Below are positions 27,251 through 37,052 of a stretch of 64,000 bases of DNA, piece by piece; the stretch's first letter is position 1, and each line of letters opens with the position of its first letter. A program made the translations under genes and the position numbers. Origin of the DNA: Kibdelosporangium persicum (GTDB taxonomy: Bacteria; Actinomycetota; Actinomycetes; Mycobacteriales; Pseudonocardiaceae); the NCBI RefSeq assembly GCF_013280595.1, contig NZ_JAAATY010000002.1:62001-126000 (forward strand). Reading direction: 5' to 3'. The notes under the pieces were generated by a model. It made no database searches. It was not told the DNA's origin and saw only the letters and a program-made list of their open reading frames with translations.

Positions 27251-28417
27251 ATGAATCTGGCCCTGGTGATTGTCGGCGTGCTGCTCCTGATCGGCAGCGG
27301 AGTGGTGTTCGCGCAGCAGGCCCGTGCGCTCACCGGAACGATCATCGGCGCCGTCGGCCTGCTGACGGCCGTCACGGGCTGGGTGATGCTGGACGGCGGT
27401 TCCACGCTCGCGGAGGCGTTGCGGACCGGCGGTCTGGCGGCCGCCGCCGTCGTCGCGCTGTACGCGTTGTGGCTCAACGACCGCAGACGCAAGATCGACG
27501 AGGAGCGCCAGGACATCGAGCGGCGCAGGCACGACCTGGAAAGCCAGCGGCACACCATCGAGCAGGCCCGCCAGCAGATGGAAAGCCAGCGGATGCAGCA
27601 CGACCGCGAGCGGTCGACCGACGAGCGCTTCGCCAGGGCGATCGAGCTGCTGGGCAACGACGCCGACCAGGTCAGGGTCGGCGCGTTGCACGCGTTGGCC
27701 GGCCTGGCCCGCAGCCGTGCCGAGTACACACAGACCGTGCTCGACGTGCTGTGCGCGTACCTGCGCAGGCCGTTCGACCACGCGCACTACGCACGCCTAC
27801 GCGGTGACGAAGACGTCCAGGAGTCGGTGGACGCCGACCGCGAGCGCCAGGTCCGGTTGACCGCGCAGCGGTTGATCGGCGAACTGCTGCCGGAGGTCGG
27901 CGACGGCCGCGCGCCCATGTACGACCTGGACCTGACCGGGGCCACGCTGGAGTACTTCGACATCTCCGAGCGCGTGGTCGGGCAGATCACCGCCCGGTCG
28001 GTGAACCTCTACGAGGCCAACGCCTTCGGCAACATGGAGATCTTCGGCGACGCGTGGTTCACCTCGGCGCACAGCTGGGGCAAGTTCATCGCGTCGGGCA
28101 CCACGTTCCACAAACGCGCCTGGTTCTCCAACTTCGAGGCCGACCAGCTCGTCGACCTCAAGCAGTCGAAGTTCGACGGCGTGGCCAAGCTGGCGCAGGC
28201 GACGTTCGAAGGCAAGGTCGTGTTGCGGGGCACCAGGTTCGCCCAGCCGATCGACCTCAACCACAGCTCGTTCCGTGGTGGCCTGGACATGTCGGCCGCG
28301 GCCACCACGACCGCCGACACCTACGGCATGACGGTGTCGTTGGAGATGAAGAACGAGCTGCCGCAGGGCTGGATCATCGACCAGAAGGACGACGGCACCG
28401 GCCTCGTTCGCACCTAA
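27251..28417 (+). CDS. Membrane protein with coiled coil and pentapeptide-like domain
   Basis: This is a 388-residue protein. Two N-terminal membrane segments (LALVIVGVLLLIGSGVVFA and a second near residue 35-55) are followed by a third hydrophobic stretch. A highly charged coiled coil of about 60 residues comes next (RRRKIDEERQDIERRRHDLE and onward), then a HEAT-like helix pair (VRVGALHALAGLAR). The C-terminal ~150 residues form a right-handed beta-helix-like region with loose pentapeptide repeats (ANAFGNMEIFGDAWFTSAHS, LVDLKQSKFDGVAKLAQATF). Related actinobacterial proteins are common and of unknown function. A GTG two codons upstream is an alternative start. The stop overlaps the convergent gene by four bases. 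Confidence 0.75.
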   Translation: MNLALVIVGVLLLIGSGVVFAQQARALTGTIIGAVGLLTAVTGWVMLDGGSTLAEALRTGGLAAAAVVALYALWLNDRRRKIDEERQDIERRRHDLESQRHTIEQARQQMESQRMQHDRERSTDERFARAIELLGNDADQVRVGALHALAGLARSRAEYTQTVLDVLCAYLRRPFDHAHYARLRGDEDVQESVDADRERQVRLTAQRLIGELLPEVGDGRAPMYDLDLTGATLEYFDISERVVGQITARSVNLYEANAFGNMEIFGDAWFTSAHSWGKFIASGTTFHKRAWFSNFEADQLVDLKQSKFDGVAKLAQATFEGKVVLRGTRFAQPIDLNHSSFRGGLDMSAAATTTADTYGMTVSLEMKNELPQGWIIDQKDDGTGLVRT

Positions 28418-29979
28418 CCGTTCCGGATCAGGTCCGCTGCCTTCTCGCCGACCATGATCGTGGGGGCGTTGGTGTTTCCGCGGGGCACCATGGGCATCAC
28501 GGAGGCGTCCGCGACGCGCAGGCCCTCGACGCCGTTGACCTTCAGCGACGGGTCGACGACCGTGCCGATCGAGCATGTGCCGACCGGGTGGTAGAGCGTC
28601 TGCGTGTTCTCCCGGATGTGATCGGCCAGTTCGGCGTCGGTGATCCGCAGGGATTCCGGCTTGAACGGGCGGCCGAGGTAGCGGGCGATCGCCGGGCGTT
28701 CGCAGATGTCCCGCAGCATCCGGATTCCGGCCACCATCACGTCCATGTCGGAGGGGTCGGCGTAGTACGCCGGGTCGATCACCGGGCGCCATCGCGGGTT
28801 GTTCGACCGCAACCGCAGGCGTCCACGGCTTTTCGGCGCCACATGGACCGCCGCGGCGGTGAAGCCGCGGACCGTCGGCTCCTGCATTCCGTTGTCGTAG
28901 AACATGGTCGGCGCGGTGACGAACTGCATGTCCGGTGCGGGCAGGTCTTCGCTCGTGCGGGTGAAACCGCCTGACTCGCCGACGTTCGACGCCAACGGGC
29001 CGCGTCCGGTCAGCTGCCACTGCAGCAGGCGGCGCGGATTGGCGTAGTCGACCAGATCCGTCGTCTTCCGGGTGGTGTAGTTGATCCCGGCGGCCGGGTG
29101 GTCGTGCAGGTTCTCACCGACCTCGTTGAGGCCGACGACAACGTCTATGCCCATCTCGCGCAGGTGTTCCGCGGGCCCGATGCCGGAAAGCATCAGCAGT
29201 TGCGGCGAGTTGACCGCGCCGCCGGACAACACGACCTCACGCTCGACGTACGTGGTCTTGACTGTGCCTTCGTACAGATACTCCATGCCCACAGCACGGC
29301 CGGACTCGATGACGACCTTCGTGGCCTGCGCGTGCGTCCGTACCGTCAAGTTGTCACGGACCATGGCCGGGCGCAGGTACGCGTCCGCGGTCGACCAGCG
29401 ACGGCCGTTGTGGCAGGTCACCTGGTACTGGCCGGCACCTTCCTGATCGGCGCCGTTGAAGTCGTCGGTCGGTTTGAGGCCCCAGGCGACGGCTGCCTGC
29501 ACCCACGCGGTGGACAGTTCGTGCGTGTAGCGACGGTCCTCGACGAACAGCGGCCCGTTCGTGCCGTGTAATGGGCCGCTGAGGCGCGTGTTGCGCTCGG
29601 CCCGGACGAAGTACGGCAGGACGTCGTCCCAGCCCCAGCCGGTCGCGCCGTGCTCGTCGCGCCAGGCGTCGTAGTCGGCGCGGTTGCCCCGGATGTAGAT
29701 CATCGCGTTCATCGACGAACAGCCGCCGAGCGCCTTCATCCGCGGCCAGTACGCCGTCCGGTCGCCCATGTGCTTCTGTTCGACCGTCTCGTAGTTCCAG
29801 TCCCACTTGGTCTTGAACAGGTTCGCGAACGCCGCCGGGACGTGGATCTCGTCGGCGTTGTCCTCGCCGCCCGCCTCCAGCAGCAACACCCGCACCTGCG
29901 GGTCCTCCGTGAGACGGTTCGCCAGCACGCATCCCGCGCTACCGGCGCCTACCACGATGTAGTCGAATGTCTCGCGCAT
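28414..29979 (-). CDS. GMC-family FAD oxidoreductase (choline dehydrogenase-like)
   Basis: This is a 521-residue protein. The N-terminal dinucleotide motif DYIVVGAGSAGCVLANRL binds FAD. The GMC signatures GGCSSMNAMIYIRGNRADYD and GGAVNSPQLLMLSGIGP are present. The catalytic His region is in YHPVGTCSIGTVVD, and the C-terminus has GLRVADASVMP. These enzymes oxidise alcohols (choline, glucose, polyethylene glycol and others), so the substrate is open. It follows the reductase gene by 16 bp on the same strand, making a two-gene unit. Confidence 0.93.
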   Translation of the reverse strand: MRETFDYIVVGAGSAGCVLANRLTEDPQVRVLLLEAGGEDNADEIHVPAAFANLFKTKWDWNYETVEQKHMGDRTAYWPRMKALGGCSSMNAMIYIRGNRADYDAWRDEHGATGWGWDDVLPYFVRAERNTRLSGPLHGTNGPLFVEDRRYTHELSTAWVQAAVAWGLKPTDDFNGADQEGAGQYQVTCHNGRRWSTADAYLRPAMVRDNLTVRTHAQATKVVIESGRAVGMEYLYEGTVKTTYVEREVVLSGGAVNSPQLLMLSGIGPAEHLREMGIDVVVGLNEVGENLHDHPAAGINYTTRKTTDLVDYANPRRLLQWQLTGRGPLASNVGESGGFTRTSEDLPAPDMQFVTAPTMFYDNGMQEPTVRGFTAAAVHVAPKSRGRLRLRSNNPRWRPVIDPAYYADPSDMDVMVAGIRMLRDICERPAIARYLGRPFKPESLRITDAELADHIRENTQTLYHPVGTCSIGTVVDPSLKVNGVEGLRVADASVMPMVPRGNTNAPTIMVGEKAADLIRNG

Positions 29980-29995
29980 TCACCGATCCTGCCAT

Positions 29996-30961
29996 TCAAC
30001 GACCCTCCAGCACCTCCACTTCCTCCGCCGAGGTGAGCCCGGCGCGACGGGACCGCGCCAGCCCCAGTTCGCGTTCGTACTCCAGGGCGCCGCGCGCGGC
30101 GTCCTCCAGCGAACGGAACTTCAGTCCGGCGTCGATCGCGGGGCGCACGTCCCAGTTCGCGCCGACGATGTGGCCGTCCGGCACCCAGAGCGGCAGGGAT
30201 CGCGGACCGGCCCACGGCTGTACGTCCAGTTCACGCAGTTTGTCCGGGTTGACCGGCACCAGCTCGGCTGTGCCGCCCACCGCCTGGACCACGCGGGTGA
30301 GCAGTTCGCCCATGGGGATGGGCAGTCCGGAGGCGTTGAACGTGCCGCCGATCCGCTGCTCGGCGCCGTCGATGATCCATCTCGCCAGGTCCCGCACGTC
30401 GACGTGGTGCGTCGGCTGGTCCGGCGCGTCCGGCACCACGGCCTGTCCCGTTCCGGACAACCGCGCGGGCCAGTACCCGAAGCGGTCGCTCACGTCACCG
30501 CGTCCCGTGATCAACCCGGCCCGGACGATGAACGCACTCTCGCCGTGGACGTCCTTGACCGCGTTCTCGCTGGCCACCTTGATGGCGCCGTAGTTGTCCA
30601 TGGTCGCGGCCGTGCCCTGCTCGGGCAGTGGGTCGAAGATCGGGTCGTCGACGCCGCCGGTGCGGAACTCCCGGTAGACGCTGATCGACGAGACGAACGT
30701 CCAGTGGTCCGCGGTGATCTGCTCGACGGCCCGGCGCACGTGCGGATAGGAGATTTTCGCCACGTCCACCACGGCGTCGAACCGCTCGCCCCGCAGTGGC
30801 GCCAGCCCGTTCTCGTCGTCCCGGTCGAGCTTGGTCAACGGGGCCGGTGCCCCGCCCGTGCTCCCCCTGGCCGCGCAGGTCACGTCATGCCCGCGCCCGA
30901 CGGCCTCGGCCGCGATCGCGTGGCCGAGGAAGACGGTTCCACCCAGTACGAGAAGTCGCAT
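29996..30961 (-). CDS. NAD-dependent epimerase/dehydratase-type reductase
   Basis: This 321-residue extended SDR-like protein has a Rossmann fold opening [20 protein letters not shown], with the glycine motif in [26 protein letters not shown] follows. The usual Tyr-x-x-x-Lys pair appears in [14 protein letters not shown] (YGAIK). [14 protein letters not shown] fits substrate-side loops. The substrate is unknown. It is first in a two-gene unit with the GMC oxidoreductase and divergent from purS. The start at MRLLVLG has AGGA upstream; a longer frame runs into the purS side and is rejected. Confidence 0.82.
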   Translation of the reverse strand: MRLLVLGGTVFLGHAIAAEAVGRGHDVTCAARGSTGGAPAPLTKLDRDDENGLAPLRGERFDAVVDVAKISYPHVRRAVEQITADHWTFVSSISVYREFRTGGVDDPIFDPLPEQGTAATMDNYGAIKVASENAVKDVHGESAFIVRAGLITGRGDVSDRFGYWPARLSGTGQAVVPDAPDQPTHHVDVRDLARWIIDGAEQRIGGTFNASGLPIPMGELLTRVVQAVGGTAELVPVNPDKLRELDVQPWAGPRSLPLWVPDGHIVGANWDVRPAIDAGLKFRSLEDAARGALEYERELGLARSRRAGLTSAEEVEVLEGR

Positions 30962-31070
30962 GTCACGATCCTGGTGTGATGCCGCTCGCTTCGCCAGGCT
31001 GCTCGCGGAGAGCGAAACTCCCAGGTCAGGTACGCTTCTCCCGTCCACCGTGACCCGCTGTGATGGCTTT

Positions 31071-31076
31071 GATAAT
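31071..31076 (+). promoter_or_regulatory. Candidate -10 box of the purSQL operon
   Basis: GATAAT preceded by TTT is a good -10 hexamer, 13 bases before the purS GTG. A weak GTGACC-like -35 lies about 15-16 bases upstream. Confidence 0.35.
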
Positions 31077-31089
31077 GGGAGCAACGACC

Positions 31090-31329
31090 GTGGCCCGTGT
31101 CGTCGTCGACGTAATGCCCAAGCCGGAGATCCTCGACCCACAGGGACAGGCGGTGGCGAAAGCACTGCCGCGTCTCGGATTCGCAGGTGTCACCGAGGTG
31201 CGCCAAGGCAAGCGGTTCGAGTTGGAGGTGGACGACTCGGTCGACGACGAGACGCTCACCAAGATCGCCGCCGACCTGCTCGCCAACACCGTGATCGAGG
31301 ACTTCACGGTCCGGAGGATCGACGCATGA
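31090..31329 (+). CDS. purS: FGAM synthase subunit PurS
   Basis: This is a 79-residue protein, the usual PurS length, with [18 protein letters not shown] at the start and [18 protein letters not shown] in the middle. PurS bridges PurQ and PurL in the three-subunit formylglycinamidine ribonucleotide synthase. The GTG at 31090 was chosen because it has GGGAG eight bases upstream and gives the family length. It overlaps purQ as ATGA. Confidence 0.93.
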   Translation: MARVVVDVMPKPEILDPQGQAVAKALPRLGFAGVTEVRQGKRFELEVDDSVDDETLTKIAADLLANTVIEDFTVRRIDA

Positions 31330-32003
31330 CGGCGAAGATCGGCGTCATCACGTTCCCCGGCACCCTCGATGACCAGGACGCCGCCCGCGCGGTGAAGTAC
31401 GCGGGCGCCGAAGCCGTGTCGCTCTGGCACGCCGACGCCGACCTGCGTGGCGTCGACGCGGTCATCGTGCCCGGTGGTTTCTCCTACGGCGATTACCTGC
31501 GCTGTGGCGCGATCGCCCGGTTCGCCCCGGTGATGGGCCCGGTGATCGAGGCCGCCGCCAAGGGCATGCCGATCCTGGGGATCTGCAACGGTTTCCAGAT
31601 CCTCTGCGAGGCGGGGCTGCTGCCCGGCGCGTTGGTGCGCAACTCGGAGCTGCACTTCGTCTGCCGTGACCAGTGGCTCAGGGTGGAGAACACCACGACC
31701 GCGTGGAGCACCCGGTACGACCAGGGCGCGGAGATCCTGATCCCGCTGAAGTCCGGCGAAGGCGGGTACGTCGCGGAGCCGAACACCCTGGCCGAACTCG
31801 AAGGCGAGGGCCGTGTGGTGTTCCGGTACGCCGGCGCGAACCCGAACGGTTCGCTCAACGAGATCGCCGGGATCACCGACGCGCGTGGCCGGGTGGTCGG
31901 CCTGATGCCGCACCCCGAGCACGCCATCGACGCGCTCACCGGTCCGTCCGACGACGGCCTGGGCATGTTCCTTTCCGCCATCGACGCACTGGTGAAGGCA
32001 TGA
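31326..32003 (+). CDS. purQ: FGAM synthase glutaminase subunit PurQ
   Basis: This is a 225-residue class I glutamine amidotransferase that supplies ammonia to PurL. It opens with [20 protein letters not shown]. The nucleophilic cysteine is in [20 protein letters not shown] and the His-Glu pair is in [13 protein letters not shown]. It overlaps purS and purL by four bases on each side, so the three subunits are translated together. Confidence 0.96.
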   Translation: MTAKIGVITFPGTLDDQDAARAVKYAGAEAVSLWHADADLRGVDAVIVPGGFSYGDYLRCGAIARFAPVMGPVIEAAAKGMPILGICNGFQILCEAGLLPGALVRNSELHFVCRDQWLRVENTTTAWSTRYDQGAEILIPLKSGEGGYVAEPNTLAELEGEGRVVFRYAGANPNGSLNEIAGITDARGRVVGLMPHPEHAIDALTGPSDDGLGMFLSAIDALVKA

Positions 32004-34285
32004 CAGCCAACAAGACACACAACACCGATTCAGTCAAGCACGCGGAATCCACCCCCGACGTTCCCCAGCCGTACACAGAGCTGGGCCTGAAGGACGACGA
32101 GTACCAGCGGATCCGGGAGATCCTCGGCCGCAGGCCGACCGACGCCGAACTGGCGATGTACTCGGTGATGTGGAGCGAGCACTGCTCCTACAAGTCGTCC
32201 AAGGTGCACCTCTCCTACTTCGGCAAGACGACCACCGAGCAGATGCGCTCGAAGATGCTCGCGGGCATCGGCGAGAACGCGGGTGTGGTCGACATCGGTG
32301 ACGGCTGGGCGGTCACCTTCAAGGTGGAGAGCCACAACCATCCGTCCTATGTGGAGCCTTACCAGGGTGCCGCGACCGGGGTCGGCGGGATCGTGCGCGA
32401 CATCATGGCGATGGGCGCGCGGCCGCTGGCCGTGATGGACTCGTTGCGCTTCGGCCCGGCCGACGCCCCGGACACCCGCCGGGTGCTGCCCGGTGTCGTG
32501 GCCGGTGTCGGCGGCTACGGCAACTGCCTCGGCCTGCCCAACATCGGTGGCGAGGTCGTCTTCGACCCGACCTACCTGGGCAACCCGCTGGTCAACGCGC
32601 TGTGCGTGGGGGCGATGCGCGTCGAGGACCTGCACCTGGCGCACGCGTCCGGCACCGGCAACAAGATCATCCTGTTCGGTGCGCGGACCGGTCTGGACGG
32701 CATCGGCGGCGTTTCGGTGCTGGCGTCGGACACGTTCTCCGGCGACGAGACCTCCGCGGGCCGCAAGAAGCTGCCGTCGGTGCAGGTCGGCGACCCCTTC
32801 ATGGAGAAGGTGCTGATCGAGTGCTGCCTTGAGCTGTTCCGTGAGGGCATCGTGGTCGGCATCCAGGACCTCGGCGGCGCGGGCCTGTCCTGCGCCACGA
32901 GTGAGCTGGCCAGCGCCGGGGACGGCGGAATGCATGTCGTCCTGGATCGTGTCCCGTTGCGTGCCAAGGGAATGACTCCCGCCGAGATCCTCTCCAGCGA
33001 GTCGCAGGAGCGGATGTGCGCGGTTGTCAAACCGTCCGATGTGGACGCCTTCATGCGGGTGTGCGCCAAGTGGGACGTGACCGCGACGGAGATCGGCGAG
33101 GTCACCGACACCGGCAGGCTCGTGATCACGTGGCACGACGAGGTCGTGGTCGACGTGCCGCCGCGGACCGTCGCCCACGAGGGCCCGGTGTACAACCGCC
33201 CGGTACAGCGTCCCGCCGACCAGGATTCCTTGCAGCGGCCGGTAGACCTGCCTCGTCCGTCCACTTCGGACCTTCGTGACCTGGTCCTGCGGATGGCGGG
33301 CTCGCACAACCTGTCGTCCCGCAATTGGGTCACCGACCAGTACGACCGCTACGTGCGCGGCGGCACAGTGCTGTCGCAGCCGTCGGACTCCGGCATGATC
33401 CGGATCGACGAGGAGTCCGGCCGTGGTGTCGCGCTTTCCGTTGACTGCAACGGCCGTTACTGCAAGCTCGATCCGTACACGGGCGCGCAGCTGGCTTTGG
33501 CCGAGGCGTACCGGAACGTGGCCGTCAGCGGCGCGACGCCGGTGGCCGTGACGAACTGCCTCAACTTCGGCTCGCCGGAGGACCCGGGCGTGATGTGGCA
33601 GTTCGAGCAGGCCGTGCGTGGCCTGGCGGACGGCTGCGTCGAGCTCGGCATCCCGGTGACCGGCGGAAACGTCAGCTTCTACAACCAGACCGGCTCGACG
33701 GCGATCCTGCCGACCCCGGTCGTCGGCGTGCTCGGCGTGATCGACGACGTCCGTCGCCGCATCCCGACCGGCATCGGCGCCGAAGCGGGCGAGACGTTGC
33801 TGCTGCTGGGAACCACGTCAGACGAGTTCGGCGGTTCGGAGTGGGCGCACGTCGTGCACGGGTCGCTGAGCGGCCTGCCGCCGCGGGTCGACCTCAAGCA
33901 CGAGATGCTGCTCGCGGACATCCTGCGGGCCGGGTCACGGGACGGCATGATCTCGGCCGCCCACGACCTGGCCGAGGGCGGCTTGGCCCAGGCGATCGTG
34001 GAGGCGTGCCTGATCGGCCAGACCGGTGCCCGGATTTTCCTCGCCGAGGACCAGGACCCGTTCGTGCAGCTGTTCTCGGAGTCCACGGGACGGGTCATCG
34101 TGGCCGTCCCGCGCACCGAGGAACTGCGGTTCACCGACATGCTCACGGCCCGCTCGATGCCGTGGCGCAAGCTCGGTGTGGTGGACCCGGAGTCGAAGGC
34201 ACTGGAGATCCAGGACGTGGCCACGTTCGGTCTCGAAGAGCTGAGCAACGCCTGGCAGGGCACCCTCCCCGCCCTCTTCCACTGA
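32000..34285 (+). CDS. purL: FGAM synthase large subunit PurL
   Basis: This 761-residue small-type PurL uses ATP to convert FGAR and ammonia to FGAM. Motifs include [35 protein letters not shown]-like [27 protein letters not shown], and [13 protein letters not shown] in the second half. The start overlaps purQ (ATGA). The stop is followed within 8 bp by a long perfect hairpin. Confidence 0.97.
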   Translation: MTANKTHNTDSVKHAESTPDVPQPYTELGLKDDEYQRIREILGRRPTDAELAMYSVMWSEHCSYKSSKVHLSYFGKTTTEQMRSKMLAGIGENAGVVDIGDGWAVTFKVESHNHPSYVEPYQGAATGVGGIVRDIMAMGARPLAVMDSLRFGPADAPDTRRVLPGVVAGVGGYGNCLGLPNIGGEVVFDPTYLGNPLVNALCVGAMRVEDLHLAHASGTGNKIILFGARTGLDGIGGVSVLASDTFSGDETSAGRKKLPSVQVGDPFMEKVLIECCLELFREGIVVGIQDLGGAGLSCATSELASAGDGGMHVVLDRVPLRAKGMTPAEILSSESQERMCAVVKPSDVDAFMRVCAKWDVTATEIGEVTDTGRLVITWHDEVVVDVPPRTVAHEGPVYNRPVQRPADQDSLQRPVDLPRPSTSDLRDLVLRMAGSHNLSSRNWVTDQYDRYVRGGTVLSQPSDSGMIRIDEESGRGVALSVDCNGRYCKLDPYTGAQLALAEAYRNVAVSGATPVAVTNCLNFGSPEDPGVMWQFEQAVRGLADGCVELGIPVTGGNVSFYNQTGSTAILPTPVVGVLGVIDDVRRRIPTGIGAEAGETLLLLGTTSDEFGGSEWAHVVHGSLSGLPPRVDLKHEMLLADILRAGSRDGMISAAHDLAEGGLAQAIVEACLIGQTGARIFLAEDQDPFVQLFSESTGRVIVAVPRTEELRFTDMLTARSMPWRKLGVVDPESKALEIQDVATFGLEELSNAWQGTLPALFH

Positions 34286-34292
34286 CGCTGAA

Positions 34293-34344
34293 CCCCTCGT
34301 GAGTGTTTATCCGGGTTAGAACACGGATAAACACTCACGAGGGG
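34293..34344. terminator. Bidirectional terminator with a perfect 21-bp stem
   Basis: The arms at 34293-34313 and 34324-34344 are exact inverted repeats of 21 bp around a 10-base loop (GGTTAGAACA). They lie between the convergent purL and aldehyde dehydrogenase genes. There is no T run on the plus strand; a GGGG precedes GGAGG, so termination would rely on the stem alone. The stem is AT-rich in its centre (GTGTTTATCC), unlike its surroundings. Confidence 0.8.
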
Positions 34345-34355
34345 GGAGGTGGGGG

Positions 34356-35843
34356 TTACTTGCGTTTGCCGTGCAGCAGGGTGATGAGCTTGGCGACCGC
34401 CGCGTCCGCCTTTTCCGTACGGGTGAAGGTGGTCAGGTTGATGGGGGCGCGGAAACGTTGGCGGGCAATGGCTTTCGCGCGGGTGAACTCCTTCAGGCCG
34501 TCCGCGCCGTGGATCCGGCCGAAGCCCGAGTCGCCGACGCCGCCGAACGGCAGGGACGGGATGCCGGCGAAGCTGATGATCGAGTTGACCGCGGTCATGC
34601 CGGACCGCAGCCGGCGAGCCAGTTCCATGCCGCGGCGCTTCGAGTAGACCGCGGAGCCCAGGCCGTAGCGGGAGTCGTTGGCCTTCACCAGCGCCTCGTC
34701 CATGTCCTTGACCTTCGAGATGGTCAGGGTGGGGCCGAAGGTCTCGTCGCGCACGGCGATCGAGTCCTCGGGCACGTCCACCAGCACGGTCGGCTGGACG
34801 AAGCGGTCGCCGACGGCGTCCGGGCCGCCGACGAGGGCCTTGCCGCCGCGGGCGATGGCGTCGGCGATGTGCTTACGGATGATCTCCACCTGCGCGGGCA
34901 TGGTGATCGGGCCGATCTTCGCGCCGGCGTCCGCGCCCGCACGGACCGCGCGGGCCTTCTCGACGGTCGCGGCCACGAACGAGTCGTAGACCTTCTCGTG
35001 GACGTAAACCCGTTCCACGCCAACGCATGTCTGGCCCGCGTTGGACATGCCGCCCCAGACGGCGGCGTCCGCCGCGGCTTCGACGTCGGCGTCCTCGTCG
35101 ACGAGCAACGCGTCCTTGCCGCCCGCTTCGATCAGGACCGGCGTCAGCGTCTCCGCGCAGGCGGCCATGATCTTCTTGCCGGTCGCGGCCGAGCCGGTGA
35201 AGCCGATCTTGTCGACGCCCGCGCGGCACAGCGCCGCGCCGGTCGCGCCGAAGCCGGTGACCAGCTGGAAGACGGGGTGCTCGGGCACGGCTTCGGCGAA
35301 GCTGTCCACGAGCCACTTGCCCACGCCAGGGGTGTACTCGCTGGGCTTGAAGATCACCGCGTTGCCCGCGGCGAGCGCGTAGACGATCGAGCCCATCGGC
35401 GTGAACAACGGGTAGTTCCACGGCCCGATCACACCGATCACGCCGAGCGGCTGGTACTCGACCGAAGCCGCCTGGTTGGCCATCAGCAGGCCGGACGCAC
35501 GGCGCTTCGGGCCGAGCACCTTGCGGGCGTTCTTGGCGACCCAATCGGTGTGGTCGACGGCCAGGACGACCTCGATCATCGCGTCGGAGTGCGGCTTGCC
35601 GGTCTCCTGGTGGATCACGTCGGCCAGCTGCGGGCCGCGCCGGGTGATGATGCCCTTCCAGCGCTGCAGGCGTTCCGCGCGGCCGGCGAACCCGAGCGAC
35701 TGCCACCAGGCGGACGCGTTGCGCGCCCTGGCCACGGCATCCGCCACGTCCTTCTCGGTGTGTACGGGATACGTCCCGACAACCTCGTCGGTAGCCGGGT
35801 TCAGCGAGTCGAACGTCTCGACTTTGTGCTCCACGGTCGTCAT
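34356..35843 (-). CDS. Aldehyde dehydrogenase (succinate-semialdehyde dehydrogenase-like)
   Basis: This 495-residue NAD(P)-dependent aldehyde dehydrogenase superfamily protein has the cofactor region PLGVIGVIGPWNYPLFTPM. The glutamate is in LIEAGGKDALLVDEDADVEA and the nucleophile in GGMSNAGQTCVGVERVYV. FGGVGDSGFGRIHGADGLKE is at the C-terminus. The last motif and the TAVNSIISFAGIP segment place it near succinate-semialdehyde or medium-chain aldehyde dehydrogenases. It overlaps the MFS gene by four bases (ATGA), so transporter and enzyme form an operon. Confidence 0.92.
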   Translation of the reverse strand: MTTVEHKVETFDSLNPATDEVVGTYPVHTEKDVADAVARARNASAWWQSLGFAGRAERLQRWKGIITRRGPQLADVIHQETGKPHSDAMIEVVLAVDHTDWVAKNARKVLGPKRRASGLLMANQAASVEYQPLGVIGVIGPWNYPLFTPMGSIVYALAAGNAVIFKPSEYTPGVGKWLVDSFAEAVPEHPVFQLVTGFGATGAALCRAGVDKIGFTGSAATGKKIMAACAETLTPVLIEAGGKDALLVDEDADVEAAADAAVWGGMSNAGQTCVGVERVYVHEKVYDSFVAATVEKARAVRAGADAGAKIGPITMPAQVEIIRKHIADAIARGGKALVGGPDAVGDRFVQPTVLVDVPEDSIAVRDETFGPTLTISKVKDMDEALVKANDSRYGLGSAVYSKRRGMELARRLRSGMTAVNSIISFAGIPSLPFGGVGDSGFGRIHGADGLKEFTRAKAIARQRFRAPINLTTFTRTEKADAAVAKLITLLHGKRK

Positions 35844-36985
35844 GAGCGCGCCTCCTGGTTGGCTACCGCCGAGGTTACTCGACGGTAAGGCGCGCCGCGA
35901 CGGGCGCTGAGCACAGCGAACGCGGCGACCAGCGCCACCGCGGAACCGAACAGCGGCGCCCCGCTCACCGGCAGAACCGACACGGACAGTGATCCCAGCG
36001 CGAAGCCGCCTGCCTGGGCCGTGAAGACCAGGCTGAAGCCCTCGGCCTTGCGGGATTCGGGCAGGGTCAGCTGGAGATGCATCGAAATCGTCGTGTTCAG
36101 CGGCCCCGTGCAGACACCGACCGTCACCAGCCCGGCGATCAGCAACGGCCAGGACACACCGAACGCCACGAGCACTCCGCCAGCGGCCATGATCCCCAGG
36201 AACACGGCCGCCCGGCCCGATCGATCCCCCTTCAGCCGGGGCCCGAGCCACGCGTACCCGGCGGCGCCCGCCATGCTCGCGCTGATCAGCACGGCCATCA
36301 CCGCCACCGCGACCCCCGTGCCGCCGCCGAGCCGTTGCGCGAGCGGCAAGGACGAAACCTCGACCGTGCTGATCAGGACACCGAACCCGAACGAGCTCAG
36401 CAACCACGTCATGATCGACCCGAGCGGCGGTCGCTCGCCGCGCGTACGTGGCGGGGCAGCAACCGCGGGCACGAACACGACCGCCAGCAGGTAAGCCGCC
36501 GCCATCCCCAGCACAGGTGCCATGAAGCCAAGCGGGGACAGCAAAGCGACCACCAGCGGCCCGCTGACCACGATCAGTTCGACGATCACGGAATCGATCG
36601 CGACGGCACGTTCCAGGAACCCGGGTGCCACGGACTTCGGCAGCAGCGCCCGGATTCCCCCGGACAGCCCACCGGCCGCGAACCCCGTCAGCACGACAAA
36701 GACGATCGCCGGCACCGGCGCCGAGCCGGCCAAGGTCAAGCCGCACAGGAACAATGCCGAAACGACAAGCAGGACACGGAGACCCCGTGCCACGCCGACC
36801 CGATCGAGCAGGCGACCCACCGGACCGGCCGCGACGATCTCGGCGCCGACGAACACGGCCATCATCACGCCACCGAGGCGATACGACCCGGTCAGCTCGG
36901 TCGCCAGCAAAGCGAACGCCAACGGCGCCATCATGGCGGGCAGGCGAACGAACTGAGCGGCGATGGACCAGCGCACGTAACTCAC
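35840..36985 (-). CDS. MFS transporter
   Basis: This is about 381 residues and strongly hydrophobic throughout, consistent with 12 membrane segments. It carries the signature loop GPVGRLLDRVGVARGLRV between segments 2 and 3. No close substrate assignment is possible; proteins like this export drugs or metabolites. The start is uncertain. The GTG at 36985 gives a sensible cytoplasmic N-terminus, but no clear ribosome site was found. It is divergent from the ArsR-like regulator, with a near-palindrome in the shared promoter region, suggesting regulation by it. Confidence 0.85.
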   Translation of the reverse strand: MSYVRWSIAAQFVRLPAMMAPLAFALLATELTGSYRLGGVMMAVFVGAEIVAAGPVGRLLDRVGVARGLRVLLVVSALFLCGLTLAGSAPVPAIVFVVLTGFAAGGLSGGIRALLPKSVAPGFLERAVAIDSVIVELIVVSGPLVVALLSPLGFMAPVLGMAAAYLLAVVFVPAVAAPPRTRGERPPLGSIMTWLLSSFGFGVLISTVEVSSLPLAQRLGGGTGVAVAVMAVLISASMAGAAGYAWLGPRLKGDRSGRAAVFLGIMAAGGVLVAFGVSWPLLIAGLVTVGVCTGPLNTTISMHLQLTLPESRKAEGFSLVFTAQAGGFALGSLSVSVLPVSGAPLFGSAVALVAAFAVLSARRGAPYRRVTSAVANQEARS

Positions 36986-37026
36986 ACGGCTGACGCTGCC
37001 GTCGCCGCGGCCCACCGCGGTATTGA

Positions 37027-37042
37027 TTCGGCTATATCCGAA
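37027..37042. promoter_or_regulatory. Candidate operator of the ArsR-like regulator
   Basis: TTCGG-CTATAT-CCGAA is a 16-bp near-palindrome with perfect 5-bp arms and a TATA centre; only one symmetric position pair mismatches. It sits 10 bp before the regulator start codon and includes plausible -10 sequences on both strands. It is therefore well placed to repress both directions. Confidence 0.45.
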
Positions 37043-37052
37043 AGGACGGCCG

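Noticed and set aside
35844-36746. N-terminal extension of the aldehyde dehydrogenase
   Set aside because: The extra ~300 codons are an out-of-frame reading of the MFS gene; the true ATG is at 35843.
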